In this document: positions 46,756 through 56,117 of the stretch, in pieces
Position numbering within the stretch: position 1 is the stretch's first letter
Layout of the letters: every line of letters begins with the position of its first letter
DNA from: Rhodocollybia butyracea
Lineage: Eukaryota; Basidiomycota; Agaricomycetes; Agaricales; Omphalotaceae
Assembly (NCBI GenBank): GCA_015501585.1
Contig: JADNRY010000125.1
Location: forward strand, 62,001-126,000
DNA length: 64,000 nucleotides
Direction of reading: 5' to 3'
Translations under genes and position numbers: made by a program
Notes under the pieces: generated by a model
The model's database searches: none
What the model was told of the DNA's origin: nothing
The model's input: only the letters and a program-made list of their open reading frames with translations

Positions 46756-49434
46756 AAATGAGTATGATCCAGAAACAGCCTCATTCACAGACATTCGCAA
46801 TGAATTCTACACATTCAACTACAACAACAAAACCGACAACTGTCCTGTATTTGACATTGTTCAAGAAGAAAGCAATAAGCAGATTGCAATGTCAGTAAAG
46901 AACAAAACATCACTTGCATTTGGTGGACATGAGTTTCATGTTCATGACTATGTCCTCTATTCATCTTGTGATGGTCCCGGAGATATTGGCCAGATTGTGT
47001 CCTTTGATTTCCCGAGAAATACATCTTTGGAACCTATAATGGTTAGTATGAAGAGACTTGGTCGGATATCATCTCTAAAAGAGATTATTCCAGAGGAGGA
47101 AATGATCGATGAGGTGAGTGACTCTTCATTGTATAAAGCTACCACAATTACCTGATTTAAATTAGAGGGAACTTTTCTGTAGTGCAAACCATGAGTGCAA
47201 CTACAACTGGGTTAATGCTGAGTCTCTCATCCAAATTTGCCATGTTGTTGCTGCCGAGTATTGCTCAATTGGTATAGAGAATTGGATTCTCCATTCTCCA
47301 GACCATTTCTATGTCCGGTATTGCTTTCCATCTCTTAATGTGAAGACCTGGGATTCCAAGAGATGCATCACACGCAAAGAGGTCAGTGTCTGTAAACAGT
47401 GTCACAACAGCTGTCTTCAAGAGAGCGAATCCTTGAATACATTCATGCAACAGAAGACTACACTTCGTGCACTAGATGTCTTTGGGGAGTGTGGTGCTTT
47501 TGGCCTAGCACTTGCTGAAGGTAGTTTGAGCTTCGATATTACTCACGCGATTGAAATTCACCATCCGCTGTGCAGACATATAAGTATAGGAATTTCACAT
47601 TTTACCTGGGAGCATGAAACTGATACCCTCTTACTCTCAGGCTGAATTCTCCTGAAACCACAGTTCTTAACATATGTGTTAATGATGCAGTTCGGTATAT
47701 TATCAAAAAGAACCTCAACAAAAACAATCTGGATGATACTCCCATAACCAAAGCAACTGGCAAGCCAGTAGAATTCTCTCTTCGGCCAGGTGACACTGAA
47801 GTTCTCATTGCTGGTTTTCCCTGGTGCGCTCTTTTTCTGCATGCATTTGAAGCTGAGCCGATTTTCAACTTGCAGCCAGCCGCATTCGACTCAAAATATA
47901 TATCAGAATGCGAACAGCATAAAAACAAATCTCATACTTCCACTGTTTAGCCTCATTGATCACTTGAGACAGAGAATAATCATTTTAGAAAATGTTGCAG
48001 GCTTTTTATCATGCTGATTAATGGGGGTGCAGAATGGCCAACATCGCATTGAAGGTAGCATTAAGCAAGGAGCCCTCAAGCTGCTTATTTGATGTCTAAA
48101 TGAAATGGGTTTTATTTGTCTTTTTTCATTGTATATATGACAATGTTCCTGATATACATCATCTAGCTATCAAATCTGATTCTCTCTCCTACAAGCTGGT
48201 CACTATGGTGTACCTCAAGGTCGTGTTCGATTCTTTTTTGGTCGCCAGCCTTCCTGGCACACTGCTACCCGAGTTTCCTCAGCCCCTATATGCCATTCTG
48301 TTGGAGGGTGTTTCCCCTTATTTGCGTATCAATTTTGTGGATGGCCAGACCATTTCTCCACTTCATGTCTTGCGAAGCACCCTGTTCCCTTTTGTCACAG
48401 TTGCTGATGCTGTCAGTGACCTCCATTGTTTCGACTGGTACTAGTAACATTTACATCATAACAGCTGATTCCCAACAACTGATACTGTTTCAGGGGGGCA
48501 TCATGGGAAGGAGGGCCGAGCAAATATTCCTACGGTTCCTTGTCAGGTACATCTTTGTTGGTGGGGCTTGAACAATGGAGAAAATCCTTATGAGCATCCC
48601 GCTCGTTCAAGGTTTCAACTACAAGTTTGGAGGAATGATGTGGTTACAGATATACAACATTTCACCAGGAAATTTCCCCTGAAGACTGTAGAAAGGTAGG
48701 TGAAGCATTTCTAAATATTCTGGGCTTCTCAGAGAATGTTGTCAGAGTTATTAATGTAACATCTGAACCTGCTTCTGATCACCAAGGTGAGCAGATGAAT
48801 ATTAGCATGTTTATTCACTAATATTTTCCTTCCAGGCTTGCCACCACACCTTGCCCAGTTTCAAACCTGGAATCCTTCTGCGTATTTTGTCAAAAGTAGT
48901 GGGAACAAAAGTAGCAGTCTTTATGAGTGCTTACTTGCAAATCACTGTACTGATCTTACACCAAGGTTTGTACAAGCGTCTCAATTCTGATCACTACTTT
49001 ATGACAACGATAACAAATGTCTCTCCGACTGTGAAACAATCCTCAGTTATCCATCCATTTGTGCGTTTATCTTGAATTACCTTTAAAGTTACTTCTCAAG
49101 TGGCTAGTCACTTAGTGTCATTGAATTCTCACCGTCCATGAGGTGGCTCGCTTGCAAGGGTTTCCAGATCATTTTGTTTTTTATGCAATTGAAGATAGTG
49201 TGATAACTGTAGGTTATACTATCCAATACTCAGAAGACTGTCTGCTCACTGCGTTTTTCTAGATGGTATGAACATATTTAGGTTTTGTGCAGTGTTGACC
49301 TGACACCCATCTGCATAGCATTGTTGCATTGGGAATGCCATTCCCCAGCAACTTTCTCTTGCACTTTGGGGGGGGAAATCAAGAAAGCCCTGTACAGGCA
49401 GTACAAGCAAAACCAAATTGAAATTGACTGATAC
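46756..49434 (+). pseudogene. DNMT1-like cytosine-5 DNA methyltransferase, N-terminally truncated
   Basis: It would methylate C5 of cytosine. A BAH domain comes first (HDYVLYSSCDGPGDIGQIV, near 46950); after a GT-AG intron (47114-47166) follow CNYNWVNAESL and FYVRYCFPSL. Then motif I LDVFGECGAFGLALAEGS (near 47470; the second Gly of the usual FGGCG is Glu), motif IV GFP|CQPHS with an intron (47831-47875) inside the catalytic Cys codon, motif VI ENVAGF, motif VIII LQAGHYGVPQGR (48190), EFPQPLYAI, PFVTVADAVSDL, TTITNVSPTVKQS, motif IX TVHEVARLQGFPDHFVFYAI (49130) and motif X IGNAIPQQLSLAL (49345). Damage: a lost base in EI(A)PSA near 47557, TGA after FLSC (near 48015), an extra T in T6 48234-48239, and a missing G in G8 49368-49375. 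The RFD/N-terminal half is absent. Confidence 0.8.
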
Positions 49435-50082
49435 TGTGTGTAAGAACCTGGGGGTGGCTTTTCTTAGGTCGATTTGTCTGTTCAGCAAACCGCAATGAAT
49501 AGAATGTATATCTGGATCCAAAGACACTATATAATGCCCTTGTAGTGTGCAGACATGATAATATGTACATAATACTGATAACCTGTAACTACGTATGACA
49601 TTGATAACAATATTGGGAACCAAGAAATAAAACAGTGCGAGATGACAAAAAAAAAGCCTTGTCTGAATCACCCACAGGTTTCCTGGGTCTCGATACATGC
49701 ATCTATAAGGCAAGCATAGTTTGATGAGGATGTGACCTGGCCCAGCCTCTGATCGACGGCCTCAAGAACAGCTTGTTTGCTGGTCAGAATAGGTCAGTCA
49801 ATCACTGTTAATCGCAAGGCAACAAACATACTCAAAAGGTCCATAACCTACTTTGACTTCCCAGCGAAGAGATCCAATCGAAAGAGGCCAACAAGCAAAG
49901 CTTTCCGAGTTGAAGATAAAGGATATATAATGGCTGAATTTTACCTTTAGTAAATACAATGCATTTTAATCCATGTATGCCTTCCAAAGCTGATTTGGAT
50001 GGTGAGAGGAAAAAGCTGTTCAAGTATACTATTGATGCATCCCATGCAGGAAACATATGTCTTTTTGATGTTTCTTACTAGT
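49435..50082. other. Junction between the two methyltransferase copies; possible SET-like fragment
   Basis: Mostly featureless. On the plus strand 49977-50082 encodes a 34-residue frame with KLFKYTIDASHAGNICLF, which faintly resembles the IDA..GN..RF motif of SET histone methyltransferases; it lacks the following NHSC, so the identification is weak. Upstream, 49845-49950 holds an open piece with ITYFDFPAKRSN. I see nothing else. Confidence 0.3.
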
Positions 50083-50332
50083 TTCAGAAATTAACCATGA
50101 TGGCCCCTGTAACAGTATAAGTTGTTGAGCTGTTATGATGTAAATGTTACTAGTACCAGTTGAAACAACGGAGGTTGCTGATAGCACCAGCAACTGTGAC
50201 AAAAGGGAACAGAGTGCTTTACAAGACATGAGTTGGAGAAATGGTCTGACCATCTGCAAAATTTAGATGCAAGTAAGGGAAACACTCTCCAAGAGAAAGG
50301 CATATAGGGGCTGAGGAAACTTGGGTAGCAGT

Positions 50333-50992
50333 ATCCCAGGAAGGCTGGTGACCAAAAAGAATCAAACATGATCTTGAGGTACACCATAGTGACCAGCTTG
50401 TAAATGTGAGAATCAGATTTGATAGCTAGATGATGTATATCAGAAACATTGTCATATATACAATGAAAAAAGACAAATAAAACCCATTTCATTTAGACAT
50501 CAAATAAGCAGCTTGAGGACTCCTTGCTTAATGCCACCTTCAATGCAATGTCAGCCATTCTGCACCCCCATTAATCAGCATGACAAAAAGCCTACAACAT
50601 TTTTTAAAATAATTATTTTCGACTTAAGATATATATCAGAATGCAAACAATATAAAAACAAATCTCACACTCCCATTGCTTAGCCTCATCAATCACTTGA
50701 GGCAGAAAATAATTATTTTAAAAAATGTTGTAGGCTTTTTGTCATGCCGATTAATGGGGGTGCAGAATGGCTGACATCGCATTGAAGGTGGCATTAATCA
50801 AGGAGCCCTCAAGCTGCTTATTTGATGTCTAAATGAAATGGGTTTTATTTGTCTTTTTTCATTGTATATATGACAATGTTTCTGATATACATCATCTAGC
50901 TATCAAATCTGATTCTCACATTTACAAGCTGGTCACTATGGTGTACCTCAAGATCATGTTTGATTCTTTTTGGTCACCAGCCTTCCTGGGAT
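50333..50992. repeat. Near-perfect palindrome, 288-bp arms, 84-bp spacer
   Basis: Arms 50333-50620 and 50705-50992 are reverse complements with only a handful of differences. Both derive from the motif VI-VIII part of the methyltransferase. The spacer 50621-50704 is also methyltransferase-derived (ATATATATCAGAATGCAAAC). A transcript in either direction would fold into a long hairpin. Confidence 0.9.
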
Positions 50993-52152
50993 GTTATGGG
51001 AGTATCATCCAGATTGTTTTTGTTGAGGTTCTTTTTGATAATATACCGAACTGCATCATTAACACATATGTTAAGAACTGTGGTTTCGGGAGAATTCAGC
51101 CTGAGAGTAAGAGGGTATCAGTTTCATGCTCCCAGGTAAAATGTGAAATTCCTATACTTATATGTCTGCACAGCAGATGGTGCAATTTCAATCGCGTGAG
51201 TAATATCAAAGCTTGAACTACCTTCAGCAAGTGCTAGGCCAAAAGCACCACACTCCCCAAAGACATCTAGTGCACGAAGTGTAGTCTTCTGTTGCATGAA
51301 TGTATTCAAGGATTCGCTCTCTTGAAGACAGCTGTTGTGACACTGTTTACAGACACTGACCTCTTTGCGTGTGATGCATCTCTTGGAATCCCAGGTCTTC
51401 ACATTAAGAGACAGAAAGCAATACCGGACATAGAAATGGTCTGGAGAATGGAGAATCCAATTCTCTATACCAATTGAGCAATACTCGGCAGCAATAACAT
51501 GGCAAATTTGGATGAGAGACTCAGCATTAACCCAGTTGTAGTTGCACTCATGGTTTTCAGTACAGAAAAGTTCCTTCTAATTTGAAATCAGGTAATTGTG
51601 GTAGCTTTAATGAAGAGTCACTCACCTCATTGATCATCCTGAAACCACAGTTCTTAACATATGTGTTAATGATGCAGTTTGGTATATTATCAAAAAGAAC
51701 CTCAACAAAAACAATCTGGATGATACTCCCATAACCAAAAACTATCTTAAGTCGAATGTGGCTGACTGCAAGTGTAAAATCAGCTCAGCTTCAAAAGCAT
51801 GCAGAAAAAAAGCGCACCAGGGAAAACTAGCAATCAGAACTTCAGTGTCACCTGGCTGAAGAGAAAATTCTACTGGCTTGCCAGTTGCTTTGGTTGTGGG
51901 ACTATCATCTGGATTGTTTTTGTTGAGTTTCTTTTTGATAATATACCGAACTGCATCATTGACAGATAACCCAGTTGTAGTTGTGCTCATGGTTTTCGGT
52001 ACAGAAAAGTTCCTTCTAATTTGAAATCAGGTAATCGTGGTAGCTTTAATGAAGAGTCACTCACCTCATTGATCATTTTCTCCTCTGGAATAATTCCCAT
52101 CAGAGATGACATCCATCCAAGTCTCTTCATAACCATTATAGGTTCCAAAGAT

Positions 52153-52562
52153 TAGAGATATCCACAACTCCAAGTCAAGTAATACTTGGACTTGTGGTCC
52201 AAGTACTTGTGGACCAAAAGGCAATACTTGTGACCCATTGTGATTTGTGGAAAACAAGTACTTGGACTTGTGAGTACCCTATTTGCAAGTATTCCCACGA
52301 CTCATACTCACAATTACCTGCAAGTAGTTGGTATTTACAAAGATAAATCAGGTATTCCATAGTATTCTATTGTTATAATACCATGTAAAGAACATATATT
52401 TCATGCAAGGCAGCATCATAGGGCTATTTAATGTCCAAGAGTGACACCTAATAACATTACCTGGGCACACAATAATGGTCCTTGACTTGTGGACCAAAAG
52501 GCAATACTTGTGACTTGTTGCTACTTGTGGGAAACAAGTACTTGGACTTGTTGACATCTCTA
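52153..52562. mobile_element. hAT-type MITE, diverged copy (410 bp)
   Basis: Ends TAGAGATATCCACAAC and GTTGACATCTCTA, with a perfect 8-bp duplication CCAAAGAT on each side (52145-52152 and 52563-52570). The uninterrupted target is still visible in the first methyltransferase copy (GGTTCC... at about 47030), which proves the insertion. Contains many ACAAGTACTTGG units like the two other copies but a different centre. Confidence 0.9.
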
Positions 52563-52675
52563 CCAAAGATGTATCTCTCGGGAAATCAAAGAACACAATC
52601 TGGCCAATATCTCCAGCACTATCACAAGATGAATAAAGGACATAGTCATCAACACGAAACTCATGTCCATTGACT

Positions 52676-52795
52676 TGCCAAGGCTATCCTGGCGCATAGC
52701 TTTCCGTGGGCCCACTAAGCATGTTTCTACCGTTTTCACGGTTACAACCGGTGCCGTGAGTAGACCTCTACGGTTTCCTTGGGATTGTTCTATAT
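52676..52795. repeat. Dispersed repeat shared with 45802-45918
   Basis: Both blocks read TTGCCAAGGCTATCC, AGCATGTTTCTACCGT, TTCACGGTTACAACCGG and TAGACCTCTACGGTTTCC in the same order, about 88% alike by eye. It starts exactly where the methyltransferase similarity ends, so it marks an insertion or recombination border. Confidence 0.75.
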
Positions 52796-52890
52796 GGCCT
52801 ATTAGATGGTGATAAAACCCAAGTGCTTATTTGCTTCAGTTTCAGTGCCTGGGCTAAACAATGTTGTGACCAAGGGGACCATTGATATAA

Positions 52891-53343
52891 TCAAATTTGA
52901 TTGAATAAGGGTTTCCAGCATGAAAGCCAGGGTTCAAAGACATCTTTTACATTGTTCTCTGTGTCATTCGTGGATTGTGCAGTGCCTGCAAAGCAACTTC
53001 CAACATCTGTATTCTTGAATTGCCCATCTTTCACTTCTTGTTTCCTCCTCACCACAGTTCTCACTTCTGCAGGAAGATGGACATCTTTTCTACCGCAATA
53101 GCCCAGTGGATATTGGCCTTGCTTTCCTCCCTGGTAGGCAAAGCAATCATTTCTGAGATGACCCATGGGAGTCTTGCAATGGGTGTTTTTGCAGAAAAGG
53201 TTGGAATAGGAGGGAGTCAGAGGGACATTGCTGCAAATTGGCATTACCATATGGAGCAGAACAGTGTTTGTCTTGATTCTATCTTCTGTTAGCTGGTACA
53301 GGAGCGCTAAGTCATTGTTTGAGTGGGAGTGAAGCATATGCAC
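52891..53343 (-). pseudogene. Copia-type Gag fragment with zinc knuckle
   Basis: A 150-codon minus frame with CKNTHCKTPMGHLRNDC (a CCHC knuckle of the C-x4-C-x4-H-x4-C kind found in a group of basidiomycete Copia Gag proteins), then QYPLGYCGRKDVHLP, matching the segment that follows the knuckle in that group. Both ends are cut; no LTR or polymerase domain adjoins. Confidence 0.6.
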
Positions 53344-53530
53344 TGGGGATTACGTCATCTGGAGGGTTTTTTGCTTTTGCCTTTCCTTTGCCAAGATTGG
53401 GTACACTATCATCAAATCATCCTGTCGGAAATGTTACACCGCCTCTATTTGATATAGTACTTTATTATCCCATAGCAATAAGGATCTGCCTAGATCCGTA
53501 CATTATAGCAAATCTCTTATTGACTAGGGA

Positions 53531-55197
53531 ATGTCCTATACAGTGACCAGAAACAGCAAAAAGAATTGTAAAGGGAAGAAGAAAGACACTTCCAACCCTT
53601 TGACTTCTTCAGCACCAACCCAGGATACCTTGTCGACTTCCTTCAACAACACTCCTACCAAAGCAACTTTTCACCATGGATCTCAGGATTGGCACATTAA
53701 CTACACTGCCAACTACAGTTGCCAACATCAAGTCCTCAGCCCTCCAATGACAGCCAACGGAATGCCCATGGTCCTTCCGATGGCGAGTTTGCAGATAATG
53801 CTCAACTTTGAGGACCTCATTAGAGTCCAAAGGGTTACCACAACTTGTATTTTGGCTGTTCTACATTACTTGTTTCACAAAATGGGTATTCAAGTTCAAC
53901 CAATGGTAACTTTTGACCACTTGCGACAGCAGTTCTTTGCATTAGTAGTTTCTACTCAGTTCGACAAAGTACTTGCTAATGCTACTACCAGGAGTTTCTG
54001 GGAATTGGTCATTAATTACAATGATGTACTCTGGATGTACAACCTTCTCTTAGATCCAACAGTATTGCAATGCACTACTCACAACAATCAATATACTAGG
54101 CCTGTACCCTCTGGATATCCATTGGTAGGAGACAGCACCAGGAATATGGCAACTTTAGATCCTGAAGCTTGCAAACACTACCAGGAAGCTTTGGTGGCAC
54201 ATAATTGAGGAGACCCATTGTTGATGGAATACTCACCTATATTCAAAACTAGGATCTACCTGGAACAGCGCGCTCGTGTGGTAGCCATCCCGCCAACCAC
54301 AACTAGAGATGTCCACAAGTCCAAGTCTTCACAAGTACTCGCAGGTAAGATCCGTGGGAAAACCCGCAAGTATGTGACTCGCGGATCCCAGGATACGTTT
54401 CCCACGGGTCAGGCGCGGGTCACAAGTCAGACATTTGCAATTTTCAGTTGACTTGCAAGTACTTGTGTGACTTGTGCAAGCAATATGAACTCATATATTT
54501 GTTGTTGGTGATCAAAACTTACAGTAATTAATAGTATCATATCTATTATAGTACTTATCAAGTACTGCCACACATGTTTGAGGTTGTAGACAGCTCACAG
54601 CGACTGAGCGCTTATTTAGCGCCCAATAGCCGTAGGCTGTCTACAATCCAAAGCCTAACTGTCAGTACATTTTTACTTCATACCATAGTATGAAATTAGT
54701 GTAACAAGTAAAGTACAGGTTTTTAATAGCATTATACACTGTACAATCACTGTATGCAGGTAAATACTTGTGAATATAGCTGTAACTACTTGATTAGTGT
54801 GCGGATCCACAAGTACTTGTGAGACCCGCAAGTACTTGCAGATAATACTTGCGAGTCAGTGACCCGTTTCCCACGAGTCAGGCCTTTTAGGCCACAAGTA
54901 CTTGCGCTCCGGATCCAAGTATACTTGGATCCGGACTCGTGGACATCTCTAACCACAACCAGAACAATTAATGTTTGTCAGGAAAGACTATGTGTACTCA
55001 CAGCAACAAACGCAATGGTTATGCCTAACTCAGCAAAAGAAACCAGGGAACACCATGTGGAATTCGGACATACGCAAAACTTATTTACCCCAATTTGGAG
55101 CGAAACCGACCAGGAGAGGGCTATGGCAAGTATCCGCAAGGATAATGCCTCTCATCTAAGCAGCAGTAGGGATCGCTACCTGTACTGGATAGCTTGA
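53531..55197 (+). pseudogene. Unknown ORF interrupted by a stop and a hAT-type MITE
   Basis: ATG 53531 opens 225 codons ending at TGA 54206-54208. The same frame continues (GDPLLMEYSPIFKTRIYLEQ) to IPPTTT at 54303, where the MITE 54304-54951 sits; removing it and one ACCACAAC duplicate restores the frame, which runs on through TINVCQERLCVL to a stop at 55197. The whole would be about 340 residues. The first 50 residues are basic and Ser/Thr-rich; the rest looks folded (FWELVINYNDVLWMYNLLL). I do not recognise the family; a retroelement Gag is possible. The TGA fits TGG-to-TGA. Confidence 0.5.
54304..54951. mobile_element. hAT-type MITE, copy 2 (648 bp)
   Basis: Nearly identical to 1735-2391. 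Ends TAGAGATGTCCAC(A/G)AGTC, with a perfect 8-bp duplication ACCACAAC (54296-54303 and 54952-54959). The high similarity to copy 1 shows recent activity of the family. Confidence 0.92.
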
Positions 55198-55532
55198 TTG
55201 GATCATTTCATGTTAGGTATGCTACACGTAACACATGAATTATCGATCCAAGGAGAAAACCTTTTCAAAAATGCAAGGCGCTACGCCAGGGACCCTACCA
55301 CGTACTTAGTACAACAGCTGGTTGTATGTCCATATACTTACTCATCATATTAGCAATATTATACAGTATGTACAGTATATAAGCTTGCATGGAGTACCAT
55401 AGTACTCATGGGTTTGCGAGGTATCTAATACCTTGTTCAACCGCGCTAACTACTTGTGTTGGATCCCAGGACTGACCGCCTGATTGGACACTCATCGGAT
55501 TCCCTAACAGAAATCCCACAATTATTACATTA
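55198..55532. other. No feature seen
   Basis: Short AT-rich spacer with no ORF, repeat end or motif that I can support. Confidence 0.4.
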
Positions 55533-56117
55533 AGGGTAGTCAGAAAGTCGATTCTAGGTCAATTCAGCAGGGCAATTCAGATGTTGATTCAGCTGGTGAA
55601 TTGTGACTAGAATCGACCAATCAATTTGACCACCCTCCATACCTTAAATATTTACCAACTCGATTCATGTTGTCCACGATACCTTAGTCCTTAGTTAACT
55701 ATTGGCCAGGAAGCTACAATACATACCATTCACACTGCTGGCAGAGCTGCAGATTAAACATAAACTACTAAATTAGGCCACTGCTTGTGAGTATGCAATT
55801 CATATGCAACAAGTTACTACTAAATTTCAAGGCTTGAAGTTGCCTATTTCTAGGATTTCTTGAGGATTTCCTCCTGTTTTCAGCCTGATTTACTATTAGA
55901 GTCAGCTCAAAGTAAAATAAGGATTTATTTTGGTAATTTGTTTCAAGTAATAAATACAAAACAAAGCATGGGTGGTTACTACGCGGAAGTTAGTATAAAT
56001 CACTACGTTACATGAATCGACAGTCAATTCTGAGGTTGTCCCGCCTCCAGAGCCGGGACGGCAATTCACCAGAATTGACCTGCTGAATCGACCTCGAATT
56101 GACTTTCTGACTACCCT
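55533..56117. mobile_element. Tc1/mariner-like MITE (585 bp)
   Basis: Ends AGGGTAGTCAGAAAGTC and its complement GACTTTCTGACTACCCT, with weaker inverted similarity for another 35 bp (TCAATTCAGCAGG against CCTGCTGAAT). TA flanks both sides (55531-55532 and 56118-56119), as for Tc1/mariner elements. No coding capacity. Confidence 0.8.

Larger units (their letters stand above)
50090..52675 (-). pseudogene. Second DNMT1-like methyltransferase copy, inverted and rearranged
   Basis: Runs tail to tail with the copy at 46756-49434. From right to left on the minus strand: BAH start (52672-52110, cut by a MITE), a repeated piece with NDAVRYIIKKKLNKNN and PGDTEVLIASFPW (51990-51742), a BAH end through motif I with LDVFGECGAFGLALAEGS and ITHAIEIAPSAVQTYK (51600-51124), a plus-oriented piece (50621-50992), and motif VIII through PFVTVAGAISNL (50500-50140). 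Several segments occur twice and one is flipped, so no frame is usable. Here EIAPSAVQTYK is intact, and TTCTTTTTGGTC has five T residues, which shows the one-base errors in the first copy. Confidence 0.75.
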
